Assembly: GCA_965197455.1 (NCBI GenBank)
Contig: OZ240208.1
Span: 1,054,001-1,118,000, forward strand
Direction: 5' to 3'
DNA length: 64,000 nucleotides
Origin: JAGWBD01 sp965197455
GTDB lineage: Bacteria > Chloroflexota > Anaerolineae > Aggregatilineales > Phototrophicaceae
Numbering within the stretch: position 1 is the first letter of the stretch; each line of letters starts with the position of its first letter. A model generated the notes under the pieces. The model ran no database searches. It had not been told where the DNA came from and worked only from the letters and a program-made list of their open reading frames with translations. This document shows positions 44,183 to 52,954 of the stretch, piece by piece. The position numbers and the translations under genes were made by a program.

Positions 44183-45145
44183 ATGTCGGATGAGCGCTTT
44201 TTTGTCACCGGCGCGCTGGGCTGTATCGGCGCCTGGGTCACGCGCAACCTGCAGCGCGCCGGGCAATCGGTCACGGTCTTCGACCTCGGCAGCGACCGCA
44301 AGCGCCTGCAACTGATACTGGAACCTGCCGAGATTGAGCAAATCGACTTTGTGCAGGGTGATGTCACCGACACGGCCGCCGTCGCAGACGCCCTGCGCGC
44401 GTCCGGCGCAACGCGCGTCATTCACCTGGCCGCGCTGCAGGTGCCTTTCTGCAAGGCCAACCCGCCGCTGGGCGCAAGCGTCAACGTCATCGGCACCATC
44501 AACATTTTCGAAGCGGCGAAAGCGCTGGGCATTCGTCACATCGTCTACGCCAGCAGCGCAGCGGTCTACGGCAGCGGCGCAGACTATGACCGCGACATTC
44601 TCGAGAACGACGCAGACTTCCTGCCGCGCAATCTCTACGGCGTCTTCAAGCTGGCCAACCAGGGCACAGCGCAGATTTACCACCAGGATTACGGCATCAA
44701 CAGCATCGGCCTGCGTCCCTACACCGTGTATGGACCGGGTCGCGACCAGGGCCTGACCTCCACACCGACGCGCGCCATGCTGGCCGCTGCCGCCGGGCAA
44801 CCCTGGCACATTTCCTTCGGTGGCCGCAACGGCTTCCAGTTTGTTGACGACGTCGCCAAAATCTTTATCCAGGCCGCCACGGTGCCGGACTGGCAGGGAG
44901 CCGGGAGCTTTAACCTTGGCGGCTCGATCGCCCACATGAGCGAGGTGGTCGCGGCTATCGGGCAGGCCGCGCCCGAAGTCGCTGGCCGCATCACCTTTGA
45001 AGATGAAGCATTGCCCTTGCCCGCCGGCACCAGCGACCATGCGCTGGCGGCGGCTATTGGCCCCCTGCCCTACACAAGGCTTACCGAGGGCGTCGCCTTC
45101 ACAATCGCCCATTTCCGCGAAGCGCTGGCCACAGGAAGGATTTAA
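44183..45145 (+). CDS. NAD-dependent epimerase/dehydratase (extended SDR)
   Basis: This 320-residue extended SDR has FVTGALGCIGAWV (7-19) for NAD, YASSAAVYGSG with the catalytic Ser, and Tyr/Lys in YGVFKLAN. It keeps the epimerase middle segment LRPYTVYGPGRDQGLT and FQFVDDVAKIF. Compared with GalE-type enzymes it lacks the usual long nucleotide-binding C-terminus, so a free sugar or sugar acid (as with uronate dehydrogenase) is also possible. It lies 13 bp behind Gfo copy 2. Confidence 0.85.
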   Translation: MSDERFFVTGALGCIGAWVTRNLQRAGQSVTVFDLGSDRKRLQLILEPAEIEQIDFVQGDVTDTAAVADALRASGATRVIHLAALQVPFCKANPPLGASVNVIGTINIFEAAKALGIRHIVYASSAAVYGSGADYDRDILENDADFLPRNLYGVFKLANQGTAQIYHQDYGINSIGLRPYTVYGPGRDQGLTSTPTRAMLAAAAGQPWHISFGGRNGFQFVDDVAKIFIQAATVPDWQGAGSFNLGGSIAHMSEVVAAIGQAAPEVAGRITFEDEALPLPAGTSDHALAAAIGPLPYTRLTEGVAFTIAHFREALATGRI

Positions 45146-45149
45146 CTGA

Positions 45150-46352
45150 ATGACCTTGACGCCTGACGCCGCAACCCTGCGTGAGTTCTTCATGCTGGAT
45201 CCTGAGGTGGCCTTCTTCAACCACGGTTCCTTCGGCGCCTGCCCGCGTACGGTCTTCGAGGCCTACCAGCGCTGGCAACGCGAGCTGGAATGGCAGCCCG
45301 TCGACTTCATGTTTCAGCGCGCACCGGAGATTCTCGGCGCGACGCGGGGCCACCTGGCAAAATGGCTGAACACGGCGGGTGAGAATTTGATCTTCACCAC
45401 CAACGCGACCACGGGCATGAACACCGTCGCGCGTTCGCTGACCCTGAAGCCAGGTGACGAGATCCTCACCTGCGACCACGAATACGGCGCTATCAACAAC
45501 ACCTGGCGCTACACCTGCGAGAAGACCGGCGCGTGCGTGGTCGTGCATACCGTCGACCTGCCGCTGGAGTCGCCTGAGTCATTCGCGGACACCTTCTGCG
45601 CGAAAATCGGACCGCGCACAAAACTCATCAGCCTCAGCCACATCACTTCGCCCAGCGCGCTCATCATGCCCATCGCGGAAATCTGCCGCCGCGCGCGCGC
45701 AGCGGGGGTGCTCACCGCCATCGACGGCGCCCATGCGCCGGGCCATGTTGAACTCGACATGGAGGCCATCGGCGCAGACTTCTACGCCGGCAACTGCCAC
45801 AAATGGCTCAGCGCGCCCAAGGGCTCCGGCTTCCTCTACGTCCGGCCGGAGCATCATGACCAGATCGACCCGCTCGTCATCAGCCATGGCCAGTATGCGC
45901 GTGGCGGCGGCATCTCCATCGTGTTGGGTGAGTCTGGCGCAGAACATGCCAGCCTCCCGGAGCGGCATGACTGGCAGGGTACGCGTGACATGGCCGCCTG
46001 GTTCGCCATCACCAGCGCCATCGACTTCCAGCGCGAACACAACTGGCCGGCGGTGCGTCAGCGCTGCCACGCGACGGCGCTGGAGCTCGCCGCACGCATC
46101 GCAGCGATTGGCGGCGGCCTGCCAGCCTTCGCCAGCGACCCCGACTGCTGGCACGGTCAGATGATTTCGATTCCCATGCAGGCGGACGACCTGGCCGGCA
46201 AGTCCCGCCAGCTCTATAACGACTGGAATGTAGTCGTTGCCGGTGGCGAATTCGGTGGTCAGGGCTTCGTGCGGATTTCGGTGCAGGGCTACAACACCGA
46301 AGAAGATTGCGAACGCCTGGTCAAGGGCCTGGCGGCGGTGGCCCAGACCTGA
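45150..46352 (+). CDS. Aminotransferase class V-fold PLP enzyme (isopenicillin-N-epimerase-like)
   Basis: This 400-residue fold-type I PLP enzyme has the cofactor Lys at K218 in NCHKWLSAPKGSGFLYV, the DGAHAPGHV Asp/His block, FFNHGSFGACP near the start and TTNATTGMN for phosphate binding. Relatives include CefD, cysteine desulfurase-like and selenocysteine-lyase-like enzymes, so aminotransferase activity should not be assumed. It follows the epimerase by four bases as last gene of the operon. Its 3' end overlaps ftcD convergently by 32 bases. Confidence 0.88.
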   Translation: MTLTPDAATLREFFMLDPEVAFFNHGSFGACPRTVFEAYQRWQRELEWQPVDFMFQRAPEILGATRGHLAKWLNTAGENLIFTTNATTGMNTVARSLTLKPGDEILTCDHEYGAINNTWRYTCEKTGACVVVHTVDLPLESPESFADTFCAKIGPRTKLISLSHITSPSALIMPIAEICRRARAAGVLTAIDGAHAPGHVELDMEAIGADFYAGNCHKWLSAPKGSGFLYVRPEHHDQIDPLVISHGQYARGGGISIVLGESGAEHASLPERHDWQGTRDMAAWFAITSAIDFQREHNWPAVRQRCHATALELAARIAAIGGGLPAFASDPDCWHGQMISIPMQADDLAGKSRQLYNDWNVVVAGGEFGGQGFVRISVQGYNTEEDCERLVKGLAAVAQT

Positions 46353-47244
46353 GCAGGCCAGTTTCCTGAAGCCGACGTTCCAGAATCTGGTTGTCGAGCG
46401 GCCGAAGCAGCAACAGATCACAGCCGGCGGCCGCGTCTGCCGCCGCCTGGGGAATTAGCCCCACCAGTTCACTGGCGTACAACGAAACGCCTTCGCGCGC
46501 GGCCTGACGCCACATGAACGCCAACACTTGCGCCAACCCGGTGCGCCGAAAGTCGGTCAAATTCATGGAAACCTGGGCGCGTCCGTCGATTAGCAGTCCC
46601 AGCGCCTGCACTCCGACCAGACCGCCGCCAGAAGTTCTGATGCGCCCTGCGATGCGCTGCGCAATGCGAATATCCGACGTTGTCAGCCACACGTTCCAGG
46701 CAATGAGCGTTTCGCGCGCGCCGATGGCGACTGCGCCCGCGCTGTCCATATGTGCCGGCCCGAAGTCCGGGCGCCGCTCATCGCTGCCAATCGCTGCGCG
46801 CAGGCCTTCGTAACCCCCGCGCCGCACATCGACCAGCCTTTCATTGTGTGGCCGGCGCGCGGCAGCCGCGTAGAGATAGACCGGCAACTGCAACTCGCGC
46901 CCGACGCGCGCGCCCAACTCGCGCGCCAGCGCACAGCACATTTCCATGCTGACGCCATGCAAGGGCACAACTGGCACGACATCTGCAGCGCCGATGCGCG
47001 GATGCTGCCCCTCATGGACATTCATGTCGATGCGCTGCGCGGCACAACGAATTGCCGCGAAGAGTGAGACCAGCAGCGCCTGCGGCGGGCCGGCACAGCT
47101 GATCACGCTGCGATTGTGGTCGGAGTCACTGTGAACATCCAGCACGCGCACTGTCGGGTTCGCCGCAACGGCCGCAACCAGATCGTCGATGACCGCCTGG
47201 CGCCGCCCCTCGGAGAAATTGACCGCGCTATAAACCACAGACAT
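46321..47244 (-). CDS. ftcD: Glutamate formimidoyltransferase
   Basis: This 307-residue protein covers only the N-terminal transferase domain of FTCD; no cyclodeaminase domain is attached. It moves the formimino group from formiminoglutamate to tetrahydrofolate in histidine breakdown, or the formyl group in the reverse role. Conserved blocks are NFSEGRR (9-15), DVHSDSDHNRSV, HEGQHPRIGAADVVP (the HPRIGA core is diagnostic) and VSMNLTDF. GGAGGAACA precedes ATG 47244. No hut genes are nearby. Confidence 0.9.
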   Translation of the reverse strand: MSVVYSAVNFSEGRRQAVIDDLVAAVAANPTVRVLDVHSDSDHNRSVISCAGPPQALLVSLFAAIRCAAQRIDMNVHEGQHPRIGAADVVPVVPLHGVSMEMCCALARELGARVGRELQLPVYLYAAAARRPHNERLVDVRRGGYEGLRAAIGSDERRPDFGPAHMDSAGAVAIGARETLIAWNVWLTTSDIRIAQRIAGRIRTSGGGLVGVQALGLLIDGRAQVSMNLTDFRRTGLAQVLAFMWRQAAREGVSLYASELVGLIPQAAADAAAGCDLLLLRPLDNQILERRLQETGLLRSGPPPPGP

Positions 47245-47364
47245 TGTTCCTCCCTCCAGCGCTGCAGCGCATTGTACAGCAGCGCAGAACCTGAGTCTGA
47301 TTGACAGGGGCCACATCGCGTGTCAGGCTTGGCATCTACGGTACTGACGACGACGGGAGCCGAC

Positions 47365-48657
47365 ATGCAGAAGAAATCAGCCGTGCTGCTGGGTGCCGGC
47401 AGCCGTGGCCTGCTTTCCTACGGACCCTACGCCCAGGCTCACCCGGAGGAGCTGGAATTCGTCGCCGTGGCCGAACCGCAGTGCACGCGCCGCGAGCGTT
47501 TCGCGGCAGAGCATGGCATCCCTCCGGAGCGCCAGTTTGAATCCTGGGAAGCCCTGCTGGCCGCTGGAAAACTGGCTGACCTGCTCTTCAACTGCACGAT
47601 GGACCAAATGCACACACCCTCCACCCTGGCAGCGCTGGGCGCTGGCTACGATGTCCTGCTGGAAAAGCCGATGGCGCACACCCTGCTGGACAACCTGCGC
47701 CTGGTTCAGGCCGCGGAGACGAGCGGTCGCCTGCTGATGACCTGTCACGTGCTGCGCTACACAGCCTTCTTCCGCACCCTGCGCGAAATCCTGCGCTCCG
47801 GCCGGCTGGGGCGCATCGTCAATGTCGACCATCGCGAGAACCTGATCTACTGGCACATGGCGCACAGCTTCGTGCGCGGCAACTGGCGCAATGAGGCCAG
47901 CTCCGCGCCCATGCTGCTGGCCAAGTGTTGCCACGACCTCGACATCCTGGGCTGGCTGCTGGGCCAGCAGTTCACCCACATCAGTTCATTCGGTTCACTG
48001 ACGGCCTTTACTCCGGAACACGCGCCACCGGATGCGCCGCTACGCTGCACCGATGGTTGCCCACATGCGGAGGTCTGCAAGTTCTACGCGCCCCGCTTCT
48101 ACGCGAAGGACGGCGATGACTTTCTGCTCAATGCCGTGGCGTCAAACGCCAGCGCCGCCGAACGCTTTGAGTTGCTGGCCACCACCAGCCCCTACGGCCG
48201 CTGCGTCTGGCACTGCGACAACTCGGTCGTCGATCACCAGACCGTGGCGCTGGAAGCGAGCGACGGCACCACTGTGACGCTCGTCATGCAGGGACATGGC
48301 TTTGAAGAGTGCCGCACCATGCGCTACGACGGCACGCTGGGCACCCTCCAGGCGCGCATGGGCGGCCAGGGCGGCAACAAGATTACACTGCGCGAACATC
48401 ACAGCGGCGCCAGTGAACAGATTCCGGTGCAGGACGCAGCCAGCGGTCATGGCGGCGGCGACTTCGGCATCGTGTCCAGCTTCCTGCGCGCCGCCAGTGG
48501 TGAGGCAGACTCCGACCTGCCGACGGCGCGTGAGTCGCTGGAGAGTCATCTGCTGGCCTTCGCCGCCGAGGAAGCGCGTACCAGCCACAAGGTCATCAGG
48601 CTGGCCAAATTCAGGCGCAAGGCCGAGGCTGCGCTGCGCAAGGCTGATGCCCGCTGA
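47365..48657 (+). CDS. Gfo/Idh/MocA family oxidoreductase with a Cys cluster
   Basis: This 430-residue protein has the cofactor site VLLGAGSRGLLSYGPY and LEKPMAH with the conserved Lys. It is longer than usual because of an insert holding C228, C232 and C238 (RCTDGCPHAEVC), after CCHDLDIL. The Cys arrangement could bind a metal or be structural; it is known in one branch of this family but of unknown role. GGGAG precedes ATG 47365. It is divergent from ftcD and 109 bp upstream of the Opp-type binding protein. Confidence 0.88.
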   Translation: MQKKSAVLLGAGSRGLLSYGPYAQAHPEELEFVAVAEPQCTRRERFAAEHGIPPERQFESWEALLAAGKLADLLFNCTMDQMHTPSTLAALGAGYDVLLEKPMAHTLLDNLRLVQAAETSGRLLMTCHVLRYTAFFRTLREILRSGRLGRIVNVDHRENLIYWHMAHSFVRGNWRNEASSAPMLLAKCCHDLDILGWLLGQQFTHISSFGSLTAFTPEHAPPDAPLRCTDGCPHAEVCKFYAPRFYAKDGDDFLLNAVASNASAAERFELLATTSPYGRCVWHCDNSVVDHQTVALEASDGTTVTLVMQGHGFEECRTMRYDGTLGTLQARMGGQGGNKITLREHHSGASEQIPVQDAASGHGGGDFGIVSSFLRAASGEADSDLPTARESLESHLLAFAAEEARTSHKVIRLAKFRRKAEAALRKADAR

Positions 48658-48766
48658 AGCAACGGGCCCGCCAGCGTCTGTATTGCATATTCCTGCCCGC
48701 TATGGTCTAGTGCTGTGTTGGCCTAACCGGTGCTAATCACAAACCGCATAGTACGGGAGTTTCTGA

Positions 48767-50482
48767 ATGTTTCGATCACATCTGGGTTTCCTCTTCGTCC
48801 TGCTCTTCATCTTCGTTGCCCTCGTCCCTGCCAGTGGCGCGCAGGATGCCAACGTTGACGTCTTCGGGCGTGCCTTGCCTGCGGATGCGGCTCCCTATGA
48901 CCAACAGATTTTTTCCGACGTCTGTGAACCGGAGCGTACGCGCATCAGTTCCTCTTCGATGGTGTCTGTGTACCGCCGCCTTTGTCTGGTCGACATGCAC
49001 TCCGACCCCCTCGTCGATCTCGACAACAACCTGCAACTGATTCCGGCTGCCGCGGAAAGCTGGGAGCCTTCCGAGGACGGTCTGACCTGGACCTTCACGC
49101 TGCGCCCTGGCCAGTTCTGGAATGACGGCGAGCCGGTTACCGCGCACGACTGGGTGGCTTCCTACCAGTTGACTGCCGCGCCGGAAACCGCCTACGACTT
49201 CACCTGGATGTACGCCGGCATCATCAAGAACTACCAGGAAGTCGTCGCCGGCGAGTTGCCGCCTTCCGAACTGGGTGTCGTCGCCGTTGATGACAACACC
49301 CTGGCCGTCTCGACCGAGTTCCCCTTCCCACCGCTGCCCAACATGCTGGTCTTCTGGCCGCCGCTGCAGGCAAAAGCGCTGGCGGAGCATGGCCCGGACT
49401 ACGTCCTCGACCCCGCAACAGCCGTCTCCTCCGGCCCCTTCATGCTGCAGGAATTCGTTCCGGGCGAGAAGGAAGTCTACGTCGTCAACCCGGACTACAA
49501 CGGCTATCGCACCCCCTGGCTGAGCCAGGTCGATGTCGTTTACAGCGGCGTTTCGCGCTTTGTCGCCTTCCAGGACCATCAGGTCCAGCGCGTCAACTAC
49601 AACTATTTGTCGCCGGCCGACCTGGAGATCGTTTCCTCTGACCCGGTGCTCAGCGAAAACTACTTCCAGACGCCTGGTGACTTCCGCACGGACTACCTCG
49701 GCTTCGACACCTTCACAGCGCCCTTCGACGATGTCCGCGTGCGCCAGGCCTTTGCCAAGGCGCTGGACCGTGAAGCCATCGTGGAAAACGTGATCGGTCG
49801 CCAGTTCGCCGTCGCGGCCTATTCCATGCTTGCGCCTGGCTTCCCGGCCTCGGATACCGCCGGTGAGCTGCGTGAGTACCAGGCCTTCAATTGCGAAGCA
49901 GCCCAGGGCCTGCTGGCCGATGCCGGCTTCCCTGGCGGTGAAGGCTTCCCGGCCACCACCATGCAGATGCGCGGTCAGACCGACGCCATTCTCGCTCGCT
50001 ACGTCGCCGGCGCCGCCTCGATCAGTGAATGCCTCGGCATTGACATCGAGGTCAACAACATGGAATTCGGCGCCTTCATGGACGGTCTGCTGGCCCGCCC
50101 GACCACGATCAGCTTCTATGGCGTGGACTACGGCATGGACTACCTGGACCCGGCCAACCTGCTGGGCACCCTGTGGAAGTCCGACGGCCGCCACACCTGG
50201 CGCAACACCGGGTTCGACGAAATCGCCACCGAGGCCAACTCGCTGGTCGGCGACCCTGTGCGCCGTGAGCAACTCTACCGCGAAGCCGAGCGCATCCTCG
50301 TTGAGGATGTTGGCGCGGTCTTCTTCTACCACCGCATCCAGGGCGACCTCTTCCAGCCGTATCTGCAGGGCGCATTCCGCGACCTGAACGCGCAGAATCT
50401 GCCTGGCTGGCAGTGGTACAACATTTGGATGTACGGTTCGTTCTACCTTGACAACACCGTGGGCGACTACATCAGCGGCTAG
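48767..50482 (+). CDS. ABC transporter substrate-binding protein (family 5, peptide/oligosaccharide type)
   Basis: This 571-residue secreted protein has a Sec signal peptide (1 to about 25, cleaved near ASGA-QDA) with no lipobox, then the SBP_bac_5 fold: AESWEPSEDGLTWTFTLRPG, FWNDGEPVTAHDWV, SSGPFMLQEF and VRQAFAKALDREAIV. GGGAG precedes the ATG. Family 5 proteins bind peptides, but many in plant-polymer degraders bind oligosaccharides. It is followed by two matching permeases. Without a lipid anchor a monoderm cell would need another way to hold it at the surface. Confidence 0.92.
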   Translation: MFRSHLGFLFVLLFIFVALVPASGAQDANVDVFGRALPADAAPYDQQIFSDVCEPERTRISSSSMVSVYRRLCLVDMHSDPLVDLDNNLQLIPAAAESWEPSEDGLTWTFTLRPGQFWNDGEPVTAHDWVASYQLTAAPETAYDFTWMYAGIIKNYQEVVAGELPPSELGVVAVDDNTLAVSTEFPFPPLPNMLVFWPPLQAKALAEHGPDYVLDPATAVSSGPFMLQEFVPGEKEVYVVNPDYNGYRTPWLSQVDVVYSGVSRFVAFQDHQVQRVNYNYLSPADLEIVSSDPVLSENYFQTPGDFRTDYLGFDTFTAPFDDVRVRQAFAKALDREAIVENVIGRQFAVAAYSMLAPGFPASDTAGELREYQAFNCEAAQGLLADAGFPGGEGFPATTMQMRGQTDAILARYVAGAASISECLGIDIEVNNMEFGAFMDGLLARPTTISFYGVDYGMDYLDPANLLGTLWKSDGRHTWRNTGFDEIATEANSLVGDPVRREQLYREAERILVEDVGAVFFYHRIQGDLFQPYLQGAFRDLNAQNLPGWQWYNIWMYGSFYLDNTVGDYISG

Positions 50483-50502
50483 TCAAGTCACATCAGGAAC
50501 AA

Positions 50503-50512
50503 GGGGGGGGGG
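50503..50512 (+). repeat. Ten-G homopolymer upstream of the permease gene
   Basis: A run of ten G lies between the binding protein stop and the permease start, 48 bases before the ATG. It could slip during replication and change spacing in the leader, or reflect an assembly length error. Confidence 0.9.
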
Positions 50513-50560
50513 TCTGGCGCAAGTGGAGTCAGGCCCCTTTCCCTGTAAGGCGGAGCATCC

Positions 50561-51526
50561 ATGACGGCTTACATCCTCCGGCGGCTGGTTTCGCTGCTTT
50601 TCGTGCTCTGGGCCGTAGTCACCATCGTCTTCTTTCTTATGAATGCCGTGCCTGGCGGCCCCTTCACGCTGGGCGAACGTGGCTATTCTGAAGAAGCCAT
50701 GCAAAATGTGCTGGCCAAGTACGGGCTCGACAAGCCCGTGCACCAACGCTATCTGACCTACCTCTCTGACATCCTGCGCCTGGACTTCGGCAACTCGTTC
50801 GCCGTGACAGGCAGCCCACCGGTCACCGAAGTCATCCGCTCCGTCTGGCCGGTGACGTTGCATGTGGGCGGCTACACCATCGCGCTGGCATTTAGCCTGG
50901 GAATCCTGCTGGGCGTGACCGGCGCCTGGTGGCGCAACAGCTGGATCGACAGCGCGGTGACCTTCGTGGCCACCCTGGGTATCACCATCCCCAGTTTCGT
51001 CATCGCAACCTGGTTCCTCATCATTTTCGGCTTCCAGGTGGGCTGGGGTCAGGAAGGCAAGTGGATCATTGGCCCGGTCGTGCCGGGCGGCAAACCCCTG
51101 CTCTCCAGCGATTACTTTCTGCCGGTCATCACCTATGCGATGGCGCCGCTGGCCATCGTTGCGCGCTACACCCGCTCCAGCTTCAGCGACGCGCTCAACG
51201 CGGACTATGTGCGCACGGCGCGCGCCAAGGGGCTGCGGGAACGCAGCGTGATGAGCCGACACGTCACGCGCAACGCCCTCATCCCCATGGTCACCGTGCT
51301 GCTGCCAGAGATCCCCAACCTGCTGACGGGCTCTCTCTTCGTGGAGGTCGTCTTCGGCATCCCCGGCCTCGGCAAGTTTTTCGTCACCAGCATCTTTGCG
51401 CGCGACTATCCCATGGTGATGGCTCAGGTCCTGCTCATCGCCTTCTTCTGGGGTCTGACCTATCTCATCACCGATGTACTCTACACGCTCATCGACCCGC
51501 GTATCCGCATTTCCGGGAGCCGCTGA
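50561..51526 (+). CDS. ABC transporter permease (OppB/DppB type)
   Basis: This 321-residue inner-membrane permease has six predicted helices, beginning with LLFVLWAVVTIVFFLMNAVPGGPF, and the EAA-type cytoplasmic loop ADYVRTARAKGLRERSV (near 215-231) that contacts an ATPase. GGAG precedes the ATG. It belongs with the binding protein upstream and the second permease downstream. The OppB-type PGGP after the first helix is conserved. Confidence 0.93.
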   Translation: MTAYILRRLVSLLFVLWAVVTIVFFLMNAVPGGPFTLGERGYSEEAMQNVLAKYGLDKPVHQRYLTYLSDILRLDFGNSFAVTGSPPVTEVIRSVWPVTLHVGGYTIALAFSLGILLGVTGAWWRNSWIDSAVTFVATLGITIPSFVIATWFLIIFGFQVGWGQEGKWIIGPVVPGGKPLLSSDYFLPVITYAMAPLAIVARYTRSSFSDALNADYVRTARAKGLRERSVMSRHVTRNALIPMVTVLLPEIPNLLTGSLFVEVVFGIPGLGKFFVTSIFARDYPMVMAQVLLIAFFWGLTYLITDVLYTLIDPRIRISGSR

Positions 51527-51531
51527 GGATC

Positions 51532-52458
51532 ATGGCAAGCGACCGGGACGGAGCAGGAGCCTTCGGCAAAACCATTGAACTGGCTACTGCAGAACAAGCC
51601 AGGCGGTCCCTGTGGGGCGATGCCTTGCGTCGCTTTCGCCGCAACCGCCTCGGTATGCTGGGTCTTTTCATCGTCCTGCTACTGGTGTTTCTCGCGATCT
51701 TTGCTGACCAGTTAGCCTGGTATGACTACAAGAAAGCGTTTTTAACCATTCGTCACCCCATTCTGCCCTTTACCAATCCCGACCACCCGCTGGGCACCGA
51801 CACGGCGGGCCGTGACTATCTGTCGCGCCTGGTTTACGGCGCGCGCACATCGCTCTTCATTGGTCTGCTGGCCCCCTGCATCGCCTTCGCCATCGGCCTG
51901 CCGCTGGGCGCGGTGGCGGGCTACAAGGGCGGCAAGTGGGATTTCGTCATCAGCCGTATGATCGAAATCGGCACCGGCCTGCCCGGTCTGATATTCGCGC
52001 TGCTGCTGCTCACCGTGCTGGGCACCGGCGTATTAAATGTCATCCTCGTACTCTCAATCACTTCCTGGATTGGACCATCGCGCATCACCCGGGGCCAGTT
52101 CCTCGCCATCCGCGACCGTGAATTTGTGCTGGCGGCCAGGTCGCTGGGAGCGCCGGAAATCCGCTTGCTGTGGCAACACATCCTGCCCAACGCCTTCTCG
52201 CCGCTGCTGATTGCTTTCTCCTTCGCTGTGCCGACCGTCATCTTCGCCGAGGCCGGCCTCAGCTTTCTGGGACTGGGAATTACCGAACCCACCGCAAGCT
52301 GGGGTAAAATGGTGGGTGGCAGTGTTGGTACCACGGTGACGGTTTACTGGCATCTCGCCCTGTTGCCGACTATCCTGATTGCCCTCACCATGCTGGGGTT
52401 TTCCTTCCTGGGTGACGGCTTGCAGGAGGCCCTGGATTTCACCCGTTCCGAGACCTGA
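51532..52458 (+). CDS. ABC transporter permease (OppC/DppC type)
   Basis: This 308-residue permease has the OppC N-terminal region with the first helix GLFIVLLLVFLAIFADQ, HPLGTDTAGRDYLSRLVYGARTSL and the coupling loop REFVLAARSLGAPE. The ATG at 51532 follows GAGGA. The OppD and OppF ATPases that normally come next are missing; a cytochrome c follows instead. Confidence 0.93.
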   Translation: MASDRDGAGAFGKTIELATAEQARRSLWGDALRRFRRNRLGMLGLFIVLLLVFLAIFADQLAWYDYKKAFLTIRHPILPFTNPDHPLGTDTAGRDYLSRLVYGARTSLFIGLLAPCIAFAIGLPLGAVAGYKGGKWDFVISRMIEIGTGLPGLIFALLLLTVLGTGVLNVILVLSITSWIGPSRITRGQFLAIRDREFVLAARSLGAPEIRLLWQHILPNAFSPLLIAFSFAVPTVIFAEAGLSFLGLGITEPTASWGKMVGGSVGTTVTVYWHLALLPTILIALTMLGFSFLGDGLQEALDFTRSET

Positions 52459-52468
52459 GGACTGCGAC

Positions 52469-52954
52469 GTGTCGAAGGCAATCCCCGACTGGCGCATCTG
52501 TGCATTCCTGCTGCTGGCCCTGCTGCTTCCCGGCGCCTGCAGCCCGGCAGAACCGTCTGCGCCGGCTGCGACGGTCGCGCCCACGGCAACGACCACGCCC
52601 TTCCCGACCTTCGCTTTCGTCCAGCCTACGCTGGCGCCCAATGTTGCCGCCGGCGCCACTGCTGCAGCGGCGACACTTGCGGCGGACAGTGGCTTCGTGC
52701 TGGATATGCAAAAGGCTGAATACGGCCTGGGGCGCTGGGAATTCCTGGAATGTGGCAGTTGCCATGGCGCGGACGGTTCCGGCGACATCGGGCCTTCACT
52801 GCTCGACTACAGCGCCAGCGAAGCGGACTTCGCCGACACCTTGCGCACCGGTGGCGCAGCCGGCAGCACGCATCGCTACCCGGCCGAACGCCTCAGCAAC
52901 AGCGGCGTCAGCAACCTCTATCACTATGTGCGCTCACTGGGCAGCGCCGGGTGA
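52469..52954 (+). CDS. Lipoprotein class I-type cytochrome c with unusual distal ligand region
   Basis: This 161-residue protein has a lipoprotein signal with lipobox LPGAC (C24), a Thr/Pro/Ala-rich linker (about 30-70) and one haem site C95-G-S-C98-H99. The expected Met of the HxMP motif is replaced: the sequence is STHRYPAERLS, with H135 and Y137, and no Met follows the haem site. It may be bis-His or Tyr-ligated, or have an open site. It starts with GTG, ten bases after oppC, and overlaps the next gene by GTGA. Confidence 0.85.
   Translation: MSKAIPDWRICAFLLLALLLPGACSPAEPSAPAATVAPTATTTPFPTFAFVQPTLAPNVAAGATAAAATLAADSGFVLDMQKAEYGLGRWEFLECGSCHGADGSGDIGPSLLDYSASEADFADTLRTGGAAGSTHRYPAERLSNSGVSNLYHYVRSLGSAG

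Noticed and set aside
44183..45145. Uronate dehydrogenase assignment for the epimerase-like SDR
   Set aside because: Uronate dehydrogenases are about 265 residues with a shorter C-terminal part; this protein has 320 residues and epimerase-type middle segments, so only the broader family is named.
46321..46352. Frameshift at the PLP enzyme/ftcD junction
   Set aside because: The 32-base convergent overlap leaves both proteins at normal family length. The similar 32-base overlap at 9570-9601 is coincidence.
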